Of a stretch of DNA of 12,368 nucleotides, positions 1-7,342 are shown one piece after another; within the stretch, counting starts at the first letter, position 1, and the number at the start of each line of letters is the position of its first letter. The DNA comes from Bacteroidales bacterium UBA5382 (GTDB lineage: Bacteria > Bacteroidota > Bacteroidia > Bacteroidales > Dysgonomonadaceae), in the NCBI GenBank assembly GCA_002409745.1, contig DHOU01000020.1, positions 71,132 to 83,499 of the forward strand, given 5' to 3'. A model generated the notes under the pieces. The model saw only the letters and a list, made by a program, of their open reading frames with translations, did no database searches and was not told the DNA's origin. A program made the position numbers and the translations under genes.

Positions 1-6
1 AGCAGA

Positions 7-30
7 TTAGCAAATTAGCAAATTAGCAAA
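7..30. repeat. Three tandem copies of an 8-bp repeat
   Basis: Three exact tandem copies of TTAGCAAA occupy this stretch, with a degenerate partial copy at positions 1-6. The unit is 8 bp, unlike the 7-bp pitch of the array that starts just downstream at 34. It is noncoding and lies ahead of the first permease gene. The left edge of the array may be cut by the window boundary. No function can be read from the sequence. Confidence 0.8.
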
Positions 31-33
31 TGA

Positions 34-117
34 AGTCGAAGGTCGAAAGTCGAAAGACAGACGACCGGTGACTGGTGACTGGTGACCGGCAACATTCGAC
101 TTTCGACTTTCGACAGC
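34..117. repeat. Heptad repeat array 1 (12 units, 7-bp pitch)
   Basis: Twelve consecutive 7-bp units run without a break in register. A three-base core starts at 35 + 7k: GTC at 35, 42 and 49; GAC at 56, 63, 70, 77 and 84; AAC at 91; GAC at 98, 105 and 112. The bases around the core change in blocks (AGTCGAA-like, then TGACTGG-like, then CGACTTT-like). Positions 42-56 and 100-114 form a perfect 15-bp inverted repeat separated by 43 bases. An in-frame GTG at 75 lies inside the array, so the longer version of the downstream ORF is probably an artefact. Related sequence occurs at 11350-11396. Confidence 0.85.
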
Positions 118-122
118 AAAAT

Positions 123-1406
123 ATGATCAAACATTATTTTAAACAAGCATGGCGCTTATTGAAGGAAAATCCGGTGCTGAGCGCGATATCCGTTATCGGG
201 ACGGCATTGGCCATTTGCATGATTATGGTCATCGTCATGTCGTATGAGGTGAAGAATGCGCCGTATCCTCCTGAAACCAACCGCGACCGGATGCTCTATG
301 TGAAATGGGTGAGCAGCCGGGAAAAAGGAGGTAAAAACACAGGCTCTTCTAACGGCCCTATGGGGTATGTGATGGCCAAAGAGTGTTTTAAAGCCCTTCA
401 AACACCCGAAGCCGTAACCATTGTATCGGCGTATGCTCAACCGGTGTTGGCCTCATTGCCGGCCGGGAAAACAGCCGTCAGTTTCGACAAGATGCTTACC
501 GATGAGGCTTTCTGGAAAGTCTTCGACTTCTCTTTCATCGATGGGAAACCTTATACGAAGGCCGATGTGGATGCCGGCCTGCGTAAGACGGTGATTACCG
601 AAAAGGTCGCGCGCGAGATTTTCGGCACGACTTCGGTTACCGGCAAGCCGATTCTCTTTAATTACACCGAATATATCATCTGTGGAGTGGTGAAAGATGT
701 TTCGACCTTGGCGACTGCAGCTTACTCACAGGTGTGGATGCCCATTACTTCTGAAGTTCAGATAGAAGAGACCAATGGGATAACCGGGGCTTGCCGTGTT
801 TTTATATTAGCGCAGTCGAAGGCGGATTTTCCGGCCATTAAGCAGGAAGCCGAACGGTTGCGGCAAAAATTCAATGCGTCGCTTACCGATTATGAAGCGT
901 TTTATCGCAATCAACCCGATACGCATTTTGTCTATATCCACCGTAAATGGGCGAATGAAGAACCCGATATGAAGAGCGTCGTCAGGCAATATCTCATTGT
1001 GTTGCTTTTACTGTTGATTGTCCCTGCCATTAATCTGTCGGGAATGATGGGCTCTCGGATGCAGAAACGATTGTCGGAACTGGGCGTCCGCCGCGCTTTC
1101 GGTGCTACACGCGGCAATCTCCTTTCACAAATCTTATGGGAAAGCCTGTTGCAAACATTGTTGGGGGGAGTGATCGGATTATTGCTTTCCTATTTGGCCG
1201 CCTATCTCTTCAAAGGTATGATTTATGGGAACAGTGATATGGCGTATCAACTGGGAGAAGTCTCGTTAAACCCGGTATCCTTGCTCAATCCGGTGATCTT
1301 TTTGTACGCCTTTCTCTTTTGCGTAGTATTGAATTTGCTTTCGGCGATGATTCCTGCATGGCGCACATCCCGTAAACCCATTGTCGAATCCATTTTATCA
1401 AAATAA
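123..1406 (+). CDS. MacB/FtsX-type ABC transporter permease (first of pair)
   Basis: This is a 427-residue inner-membrane permease of the MacB/FtsX type. These proteins do not form a classical solute pore: they couple cytoplasmic ATP hydrolysis to periplasmic movement that drives efflux through an adaptor and a TolC channel. The layout fits the family. There is one membrane segment at about residues 18-40, a large extracytoplasmic domain to about 285, then three membrane segments near 287-308, 338-362 and 395-418. The FtsX-like stretch after the second segment contains RLSELGVRRAFGATRGNL, the usual coupling region. I chose ATG 123 because the in-frame GTG at 75 lies in the heptad repeat and would only add translated repeat. 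The second permease starts 14 bases downstream. No ATPase domain is present, so a separate ATPase must partner it, probably encoded upstream of the window. The substrate is unknown. Confidence 0.88.
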   Translation: MIKHYFKQAWRLLKENPVLSAISVIGTALAICMIMVIVMSYEVKNAPYPPETNRDRMLYVKWVSSREKGGKNTGSSNGPMGYVMAKECFKALQTPEAVTIVSAYAQPVLASLPAGKTAVSFDKMLTDEAFWKVFDFSFIDGKPYTKADVDAGLRKTVITEKVAREIFGTTSVTGKPILFNYTEYIICGVVKDVSTLATAAYSQVWMPITSEVQIEETNGITGACRVFILAQSKADFPAIKQEAERLRQKFNASLTDYEAFYRNQPDTHFVYIHRKWANEEPDMKSVVRQYLIVLLLLLIVPAINLSGMMGSRMQKRLSELGVRRAFGATRGNLLSQILWESLLQTLLGGVIGLLLSYLAAYLFKGMIYGNSDMAYQLGEVSLNPVSLLNPVIFLYAFLFCVVLNLLSAMIPAWRTSRKPIVESILSK

Positions 1407-1420
1407 AACCTATAAAAAAA

Positions 1421-2671
1421 ATGATTAGACATTTATTTAAAGTGATTTGGAATGAACGGAAGCACAATATCGGCGTGTGGATTGAATTGCTGTTGGTTGG
1501 CCTGTTCTTATGGTATATGGTCGATTATATGTATGTGTCGTTGACGAATTATTTCGAACCGTTGGGTTTCGATACCGAACATACGTACATCATGCGCTTG
1601 GGGTTGCTGAATGAAAGCAGTCCTGAATATATAAAAGATATTCCTGAAGATGCGCGGGTGGGGTATTTGCATACGGCGTTAGAGCGTATGCAGCATAATC
1701 CGATGGTGGAAGCGGCCAGTATTTCGTTTGTGTCAAGTCCCCATAACGGGGGTAATCGTTCACAAAATATATATCACGATACATTAACAATACAGGGCGT
1801 ATTGCATCGGAAAGTGACACCCGATTTTTTTCGAGTGTTCAGGTATCAGTCGAAGAATGGAGGTATCGATGAACTCGTACGGGCTTTGGAGCGGAACGAA
1901 CTGGTTATTTCTCCCGATGTAGAAAAGAAATTGTTTAAAAACGGCGAGTCAGCCGTCGGACAATTCGTCTCTTTCGAACAAAGCGATTCGGCTCAGATGT
2001 ATCGTGTAGGGGCCGTCTCTACCGTCATTCGTTATGATAATTTCTCAAGTTGGAGTTCTTATTATGCGGATGCGATAAATGACGAATCCCTCGGTGCTTT
2101 CTCAGATGGATATATATCGATTTTAGAGTTTTGCGTACGGGTAAAACAGGAGGAAGATCACGATTTTATCCGGCGCTTCCGGCAGGATATGACGCAGCAG
2201 TTACGCCTCGGAAACTATTATCTGAGCGAGATACAGTCTATCCCCGCCAATAAAAAAGCGTTTCAGAAGGATAATATCAACGATTTGCAAATCCGTTTCT
2301 TTATCATCCTTTTCTTATTGGTCAATATCTTTTTGGGGATTACCGGCACGTTTTGGTTTCGCACGCAATACCGGAGGGGAGAAATCGGCGTGCGCATCGC
2401 CGTCGGCGAAACATCGAAAGGCGCGCTTCGACTGTATTATGTCGAAGGATTGCTGTTGCTGACATTGGCGATTGTGCCGGTGATGGCGCTCTTCGCGTTT
2501 CTCGGCAAGATGGAAATCCTGCATTATTATTGGGAGTTCAATATGTGGCGATATGCGATCGGTTTTGTCGTTACTTTTCTTCTGTTGGCGGCGATGATTC
2601 TACTCGGCATTTGGTTCCCTGCCCATAAGGCTGTACACGTGCCGCCTGCCGTGGCGTTGAGAGAAGAGTAA
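1421..2671 (+). CDS. MacB/FtsX-type ABC transporter permease (second of pair)
   Basis: This 416-residue protein has the same architecture as the preceding gene and probably forms a heterodimer with it. The N-terminal membrane segment lies at about residues 18-40, the periplasmic domain at about 41-287, and three C-terminal membrane segments near 290-311, 339-361 and 375-398. The FtsX coupling stretch is recognisable as RRGEIGVRIAVGETSKGAL, and the end (PPAVALREE) resembles the P-x-x-A-L-R ending of many MacB-like permeases. The two permeases are clearly diverged rather than a recent duplication. The start ATG follows an A-rich run, typical of Bacteroidetes initiation regions. The gene lies in the same operon as the TolC-like channel downstream, but heptad repeat array 2 fills the gap between them. 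The substrate cannot be inferred. Confidence 0.87.
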   Translation: MIRHLFKVIWNERKHNIGVWIELLLVGLFLWYMVDYMYVSLTNYFEPLGFDTEHTYIMRLGLLNESSPEYIKDIPEDARVGYLHTALERMQHNPMVEAASISFVSSPHNGGNRSQNIYHDTLTIQGVLHRKVTPDFFRVFRYQSKNGGIDELVRALERNELVISPDVEKKLFKNGESAVGQFVSFEQSDSAQMYRVGAVSTVIRYDNFSSWSSYYADAINDESLGAFSDGYISILEFCVRVKQEEDHDFIRRFRQDMTQQLRLGNYYLSEIQSIPANKKAFQKDNINDLQIRFFIILFLLVNIFLGITGTFWFRTQYRRGEIGVRIAVGETSKGALRLYYVEGLLLLTLAIVPVMALFAFLGKMEILHYYWEFNMWRYAIGFVVTFLLLAAMILLGIWFPAHKAVHVPPAVALREE

Positions 2672-2678
2672 AATGTTA

Positions 2679-2748
2679 ATTACAAATTACAAATGACAAA
2701 TTACAAATTACGAATGACAAATTACTAATTACAGATGACTAATGGATG
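2679..2748. repeat. Heptad repeat array 2 with a 21-bp higher-order period
   Basis: Ten 7-bp units fill the spacer between the second permease and the TolC-like gene. The core triplet runs TAC, TAC, GAC, repeated three times, at 2681, 2688, 2695, 2702, 2709, 2716, 2723, 2730 and 2737. This gives three 21-bp super-units (2679-2699, 2700-2720, 2721-2741). The tenth unit (2742-2748) is degenerate. The first two super-units differ by one base and the third has drifted further. The array lies inside the transcribed operon, so it should be present in the mRNA. No protein is encoded here. Confidence 0.9.
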
Positions 2749-2767
2749 AATGTTGATAGCTAAAACA

Positions 2768-4243
2768 ATGAACAAAATTCTTTTTATAACGCTACTTTTT
2801 TTAATCTCAATTGGTTTCGGGGTGTCGGCGCAACAAACGCTGACGCTCTCCGAAGCCATTGAAACGGCACGACGGCAATCGGTCGATGCGGCTGTCGCCC
2901 TCAATGAGTTGAAAACATCGTACTGGGAATTTCGCACCTACCGGGCTGATCTGCTTCCGGAGGTGAATTTCAAAGGCACGCTGCCTGATTACCGGCGCAG
3001 CTACAGCTTGTATCAGTCGGAAGACGGTACGTATAAATATATCCGTGATAATTCGTTGCAAATGAGCGGTGAGATATCCGTCGATCAGAATATTTGGCTG
3101 CCAGGCGGAAAGCTCTCGATGAATTCGTCGCTGCAATTCGTAAGTCCTTTGAATATGCCGGGAGCGAGCCGTTATTATATGAGCATACCGGTCGGTGTGA
3201 CGTTAACGCAGCCTGTTTTCGGCGTGAATAATTTGAAATGGAAACGCCGTATCGAACCGGTGCGTTACCGGGAAGCGCAGGCTTCTTATCTGGAAGATGT
3301 AGAGAAGGTGACGCTAAAAACCATTACGTATTATTTCGAGTTGCTGCTGGCGAAAGAAAACCTGCACATCGCCCATCAGAATAAGGATAATGCCGACCGT
3401 ATTTACGAAATTGCGCAGGCGCGCCGCAAGATGGGGCAGATATCGGAAAACGAATTGCTACAGTTGAAACTCGCCGCCCTTAAAGCCTCATCGAACCTGA
3501 CCAGTGAACAATCGAACCTGAATGCGGCGATGTTTCAGCTTCGATCGTTTTTGGGCCTAAGCGAAAACGACAGTATCAATTCCGCCATTCCCGAGATAGC
3601 CGATTATCCTGAAATCGGATATACCGGCGTCTTGTCGAAAGCGCAGGAGAATAATCCTTTTGCGCGCAACATCCGTCGCCGGCAACTGGAAGCGGATTAT
3701 GAAGTGGCGCAAGCTAAAGGGGAGCAGCGTGAAATCAGCCTCTATGCTTCCTTGGGTTATACCGGGCAGGACCGGCAATTCGGTTCGTCTTACCGTAACC
3801 TGATGGATTATCAGATTGTGCAGGTCGGTGTGAAAATTCCCATTCTCGATTGGGGGAAACGCAAAGGGCAGGTGAAGGTTGCGGAATCGAACCGCGAGGT
3901 CGTGTCTTCGCGGTTGAAGCAGGAGCAGATGGATTTCAATCAGGATATCTTTTTATTAGTCGAACATTACAACAATCAGGCCCGGCAGTTGCGCATCGCA
4001 CGGGAGGCGGATGAGATTGCGCAGAAGCGGTATGCCACTTCGGTCGAATCGTTTATGATCGGCAAGATCAACACGCTCGACTTGAACGACGCGCAGGTAT
4101 CGAAGGACAATGCCCGAGCCAAATATATTTCGGAGATGCATCTTTACTGGTATTACCTGTATCAGATCCGCAGTGTCGCCCTATACGATTTTATAAATGG
4201 CACGAATCTCGATGCGGAGTTCGAACGGTTGGTCAGGGAGTAA
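2768..4243 (+). CDS. TolC-like outer membrane efflux protein
   Basis: This is a 491-residue TolC-family channel, which forms a trimeric outer-membrane beta barrel with a long periplasmic alpha-helical tunnel. The N terminus is a clear Sec signal peptide: Lys3, a hydrophobic core from about residue 4 to 18, and a VSA-QQ cleavage site near residue 21. The mature start, LTLSEAIETAR, is the classic opening of TolC repeats. Long amphipathic helical stretches rich in A, Q, E, N and L follow at about 180-270 and 370-460 and represent the two structural repeats. I chose ATG 2768 because it puts a normal signal peptide at the N terminus; the in-frame ATG at 2750 adds six residues ahead of it. Placement after two MacB/FtsX permeases indicates that it is the exit duct of this pump. 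No periplasmic adaptor (HlyD/MacA type) gene is visible in the window. Confidence 0.93.
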   Translation: MNKILFITLLFLISIGFGVSAQQTLTLSEAIETARRQSVDAAVALNELKTSYWEFRTYRADLLPEVNFKGTLPDYRRSYSLYQSEDGTYKYIRDNSLQMSGEISVDQNIWLPGGKLSMNSSLQFVSPLNMPGASRYYMSIPVGVTLTQPVFGVNNLKWKRRIEPVRYREAQASYLEDVEKVTLKTITYYFELLLAKENLHIAHQNKDNADRIYEIAQARRKMGQISENELLQLKLAALKASSNLTSEQSNLNAAMFQLRSFLGLSENDSINSAIPEIADYPEIGYTGVLSKAQENNPFARNIRRRQLEADYEVAQAKGEQREISLYASLGYTGQDRQFGSSYRNLMDYQIVQVGVKIPILDWGKRKGQVKVAESNREVVSSRLKQEQMDFNQDIFLLVEHYNNQARQLRIAREADEIAQKRYATSVESFMIGKINTLDLNDAQVSKDNARAKYISEMHLYWYYLYQIRSVALYDFINGTNLDAEFERLVRE

Positions 4244-4265
4244 AAAGGAAAGATCAGCTATATAA

Positions 4266-4517
4266 ATGATTTCAAAATACATTTACGAAGTATTACGATG
4301 GTTCGTCTTAAAATATTGCGTATTTTTGCTTAATCCATTGAGTAAAATAATGAGTATGTTTGAACGGTCTTGTTTAGAGCAGGTTAAAGAAACGATTGAA
4401 GAGCGTCTGCTGTTGGAAAAAACCTATACTTTAGAAGAGATTTATGAAAAGGGACCGGATAAACGGAGTGCACATTACGGTATGGATATACAGGACTTAA
4501 AATCAAAATTGGAATGA
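4266..4517 (+). CDS. Small hypothetical protein between channel and regulator
   Basis: I do not recognise this 83-codon gene. It lies 22 bp after the TolC-like gene and overlaps the response regulator by 4 bp (ATGA, 4514-4517), which suggests translational coupling. The first 25 residues are aromatic and hydrophobic (for example LRWFVLKYCVFLLNPL) and could form a membrane anchor. The rest is charged and helical, with EQVKETIEERLLLEK and a C terminus ending DIQDLKSKLE. In-frame ATGs at 4350 and 4356 would give 55- or 53-residue soluble versions, so the start is uncertain; AAGGAAAG at 4246-4253 could serve the 4266 start. It is more AT-rich than its neighbours. It could be an accessory subunit or a regulator of the two-component pair, but no function can be assigned. 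Confidence 0.6.
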   Translation: MISKYIYEVLRWFVLKYCVFLLNPLSKIMSMFERSCLEQVKETIEERLLLEKTYTLEEIYEKGPDKRSAHYGMDIQDLKSKLE

Positions 4518-5869
4518 TTCTTATCATTGACGACGATGCGGGCGTGCGTTCCTCGCTTTCTTTTCTGTTGAAGCGCGCGGGATATGAAGCGGAGACCGTT
4601 TCTTCACCCGAAGAAGCGCTGACATTCGTGCGCCATACCGTTCCCGAACTGATGCTGATGGATATGAACTTTTCGTTGACGACCAAAGGCGAGGAGGGTT
4701 TGGAGCTTTTGCAGAGGATGCGTGTGCTGTGTCCCGATGCACCGGTCATTCTTATCACCGGTTGGGGTTCGATTGCGCTGGCGGTGAAAGGCATGCAGGC
4801 CGGTGCGTTCGATTTTATCACCAAGCCGTGGGACAACCGCCAATTGCTGAAATCGGTGGCGACGGCATTGGAACTGAGTAAAGGTAAAAGTGCTGAGGAA
4901 GCGCCCTCGACACGCAAAGAACTCGATGACCGGTACGACTTTTCGGCGATTATCGGCCACTCCGATGCATTGGTGAAGGTGTTGTCGACCGTTGCCCGTA
5001 TTGCCGACACGAATGCGTCGGTACTCATCACCGGCGAGAGCGGAACCGGCAAGGAATTGATTGCCGAAGCCATTCACCGTAACAGTGGCCGGCGGGGCAA
5101 CCGTTTCGTGAAAGTCAATCTGGGCGGGGTGTCGCAAAGCCTTTTCGAGAGTGAAATGTTCGGGCATAAAAAAGGGGCTTTTACCGATGCGCTTGCCGAC
5201 CGCACGGGACGCTTCGAGTTGGCCGACAAAGGAACCATCTTCTTGGACGAGATCGGCGAGCTCGATCTGACCTGTCAGGTGAAACTGTTGCGCGTGTTGC
5301 AGGATCAAACGTTCGAAGTCCTCGGCGACAGCCGTCCGAGGAAGGTCGATGTGAGGGTCGTGAGCGCTACCAACGCCGTTTTGCCGCAGATGGTTCGCGA
5401 CAAAACTTTCCGCGAAGACTTATATTACCGCATCAATCTGATACAGATACATCTCCCTGCATTACGGGAGAGGAAAGAAGATATTGCGCTGTTGAGCGCT
5501 TTTTTTGCCGATAAACTCACGCAACAAAACCGCTTGCCGAAGGTCAATTTCACCCCGCAGGCATACGGATTGCTCGAAAAACAACCCTATCCGGGAAATA
5601 TCCGTGAGTTGAAAAACCTTGTCGACCGTACCATTTTGGTCAGCGGAAAGAGCCTTATCGACGAACACGATATCGCTGCGCAAATCGAAAACGGCGAGCG
5701 CGTGACGGGACGTAATCCGGTTCCTACCGGCCTCACGCTCGAAGATATGGAAGAACAATCCATCCGTCAACATATCGACCTGTACAACGGCAATCTGTCT
5801 AAAGTCGCGAAAGCATTGGGCATAAGCCGGGCGGCGCTTTACCGGCGGATGGAAAAATACGGAATATGA
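4514..5869 (+). CDS. NtrC-family sigma-54-dependent response regulator
   Basis: This 451-residue transcription activator has three domains. The receiver (about 1-120) has the acidic pocket D6-D7-D8, phospho-acceptor D50, T82 and K104. The AAA+ ATPase (about 140-380) has Walker A GESGTGKE near 174-181 and Walker B IFLDEIGEL near 240-248. A Fis-type helix-turn-helix occupies the last 45 residues (ALGISRAALYRRMEKYGI). The family binds upstream enhancers and uses ATP hydrolysis to open sigma-54 promoters. The sigma-54 contact loop, normally GAFTGA, reads GAFTDA at 221-226. From memory this variant is seen in other Bacteroidetes regulators, so it need not mean loss of function. The start overlaps the small upstream gene, and the kinase begins 1 bp after the stop. 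It probably activates this efflux operon, but the promoter is not in the window. Confidence 0.95.
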   Translation: MILIIDDDAGVRSSLSFLLKRAGYEAETVSSPEEALTFVRHTVPELMLMDMNFSLTTKGEEGLELLQRMRVLCPDAPVILITGWGSIALAVKGMQAGAFDFITKPWDNRQLLKSVATALELSKGKSAEEAPSTRKELDDRYDFSAIIGHSDALVKVLSTVARIADTNASVLITGESGTGKELIAEAIHRNSGRRGNRFVKVNLGGVSQSLFESEMFGHKKGAFTDALADRTGRFELADKGTIFLDEIGELDLTCQVKLLRVLQDQTFEVLGDSRPRKVDVRVVSATNAVLPQMVRDKTFREDLYYRINLIQIHLPALRERKEDIALLSAFFADKLTQQNRLPKVNFTPQAYGLLEKQPYPGNIRELKNLVDRTILVSGKSLIDEHDIAAQIENGERVTGRNPVPTGLTLEDMEEQSIRQHIDLYNGNLSKVAKALGISRAALYRRMEKYGI

Positions 5870-5870
5870 T

Positions 5871-7178
5871 ATGAAGTTGCGAGGTTACTTCCTTATCTTG
5901 ATTGTGTTACTGCTGGGCGTCTTCGCCTTCACTTTTTACGAAAGCCTGCAACAGGAGGTGTCGTGGAAAGCGATTGTGGTAGAGGCGCTCATCATTATCG
6001 TACTCATCTATTTGGCGTTTTTTTACCGGAAAGCCGTACGCCCCTTGCAAAATATAAGTAACGGGATGGATTTGCTGCGGGAACAGGATTTCAGTTCGCG
6101 CCTGCGGAAGGTGGGGCAGTACGAAGCCGACCGGGTAGTGGATATCTTCAATAAGATGATGGAACAGTTGAAGGACGAGCGGCTGAAGTTGCGGGAGCAG
6201 AACGAGTTTCTCGATTTGTTGATCCATGCCTCGCCGATGGGGGTAGTGGTGATGGATTATGATAATCGCATTGCGAGCCTCAATCCGTCCGCCGCCAAAA
6301 TAATGGGCATCCTGTCGGAAAAAGCGGTAAAAGGGCGCGCTCTCGCCGAAATCAGGGAGCAGGTGCTGCTCGACCTGTCGGAGATACCGATGCATGAAAC
6401 GCGTACTATCGGCCTATACGACGGCACGATCTATAAATGTTCGCTCGATTCGTTTATCGACCGGGGATTTCCGCGCCCATTTTATCTCATTGAAAGCCTG
6501 ACGGACGAGTTGCGCCGCGCCGAGAAAAAAGCGTACGAGAAAGTCATCCGTATGATTTCGCATGAAGTCAATAACACCACCGCGGGTATCACCTCCACGC
6601 TCGACACGGTGGAAAAGGAACTGGAAGGCATTTCGGACACCGACGATATGCGTCAGGTCATGCAGGTATGTATCGAACGATGCTTTACCATGAGCCGCTT
6701 CATTACCAATTTTGCCGATGTGGTGAAGATCCCCAAAGCGGAACTTTCGCCGGTGAACCTCAACGATATGATCCGTGCCATGATTCGTTTTATGGAAGTG
6801 CTGTGCATTAATCGGAATATCCGTCTGTCGTTTCATGCGCACGATGAGCGGTTGCCCGTGCAGATCGACGCTGCGTTGTTCGAACAGGTCGTGTTGAATA
6901 TCATTAAGAACTCGGTCGAGAGCATCGGCGCCGATGGCGAGATTGTCATCACCACGTCGGCTCATCCTTCGGTACTCGAAATAGCCGACAATGGAAAGGG
7001 CATCAGCAAGCAGGTCGAAAAGAAACTCTTCAATCCGTTTTTCTCGACCAAACCGGCAGGGCAAGGCATCGGACTGTTGTTTATACGGGAAGTGTTGTCG
7101 CAGCACGACTGCCACTATTCGCTGCGCACGTATCCCGACGGATGGACACGCTTTGTGATTCAATTTAACAAACAGTGA
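5871..7178 (+). CDS. Sensor histidine kinase (HAMP-PAS-HisKA-HATPase)
   Basis: This 435-residue membrane kinase is the evident partner of the preceding regulator. Two membrane helices (about 5-22 and 34-52) are separated by only about 11 residues, so there is almost no periplasmic sensor. A HAMP-like segment follows at about 53-106 and a PAS-like domain at about 108-215 (SPMGVVVMDYDNRIASLNPS). The H-box is MISHEVNN with the phosphorylated histidine at 231, resembling NtrB/NtrY-type kinases. The ATP-binding domain has an N-box (NIIKNSVES, about 343-351), G1 (DNGKG, about 373), an F-box (FFSTKP) and G2 (GQGIGL, about 397-402). All catalytic motifs are intact. The small loop suggests it senses a signal within the membrane or cytoplasm, or through a partner protein. 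It is the last gene of the operon. Confidence 0.94.
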   Translation: MKLRGYFLILIVLLLGVFAFTFYESLQQEVSWKAIVVEALIIIVLIYLAFFYRKAVRPLQNISNGMDLLREQDFSSRLRKVGQYEADRVVDIFNKMMEQLKDERLKLREQNEFLDLLIHASPMGVVVMDYDNRIASLNPSAAKIMGILSEKAVKGRALAEIREQVLLDLSEIPMHETRTIGLYDGTIYKCSLDSFIDRGFPRPFYLIESLTDELRRAEKKAYEKVIRMISHEVNNTTAGITSTLDTVEKELEGISDTDDMRQVMQVCIERCFTMSRFITNFADVVKIPKAELSPVNLNDMIRAMIRFMEVLCINRNIRLSFHAHDERLPVQIDAALFEQVVLNIIKNSVESIGADGEIVITTSAHPSVLEIADNGKGISKQVEKKLFNPFFSTKPAGQGIGLLFIREVLSQHDCHYSLRTYPDGWTRFVIQFNKQ

Positions 7179-7197
7179 CCCTACTCGTAAGGCGGAA

Positions 7198-7229
7198 TTT
7201 GTGAAAATCGCCGTAAATATATATCTTTG
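7198..7229 (+). promoter_or_regulatory. Bacteroidetes-type promoter for the ABC-F gene
   Basis: TTTG at 7198-7201 (-33) is followed after 20 bp by TATCTTTG at 7222-7229 (-7). This matches the Bacteroidetes primary sigma consensus TTTG-N19-21-TAnnTTTG. It would start transcription near 7236 and leave an untranslated leader of roughly 105 bases before ATG 7343. The -33 element lies inside an imperfect inverted repeat (GGCGG at 7191-7195, TCGCC at 7208-7212), which could act as an operator or a weak upstream terminator. Confidence 0.75.
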
Positions 7230-7289
7230 CGCCATAAAATAACACTTATCGAAATGTAATTAATAATTTCTTTCAGGCAAATCAGGACT

Positions 7290-7331
7290 ATGTGCTGCAA
7301 AGCGGCGGTAGGCAATTGTTTTATCCTTTAA
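7290..7331 (+). CDS. Possible 13-residue leader peptide ahead of ABC-F gene
   Basis: An ATG at 7290 opens a 13-codon frame (MCCKAAVGNCFIL) ending in TAA at 7329-7331, 11 bases before the ABC-F start at 7343. It lies in the long mRNA leader predicted from the 7198-7229 promoter. Many antibiotic-resistance ABC-F genes, and other Bacteroidetes resistance genes such as tetQ, are controlled by short upstream ORFs on which drug-stalled ribosomes change mRNA folding. No attenuator fold was worked out here, and a random ORF of this size is common, so the call is tentative. Confidence 0.35.
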   Translation: MCCKAAVGNCFIL

Positions 7332-7342
7332 CGAAAGAAATT

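Noticed and set aside
75..122. Extended N terminus of the first permease from GTG 75
   Set aside because: The 16 extra codons are translated heptad repeat. ATG 123 gives a normal MacB/FtsX N terminus.
4604..5308. 234-codon minus-strand ORF opposite the response regulator
   Set aside because: The plus-strand frame is an unmistakable NtrC-family protein with all motifs. The antisense translation is His/Arg/Gln-rich and has no family features.
7191..7213. Intrinsic terminator after the histidine kinase gene
   Set aside because: The stem is imperfect, has mismatches in the middle and no T run follows. It overlaps the -33 box, so an operator is at least as likely.
6414..7235. 273-codon minus-strand ORF opposite the histidine kinase
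   Set aside because: It mirrors a conserved kinase core; the translation looks like an antisense artefact and it crosses the ABC-F promoter.
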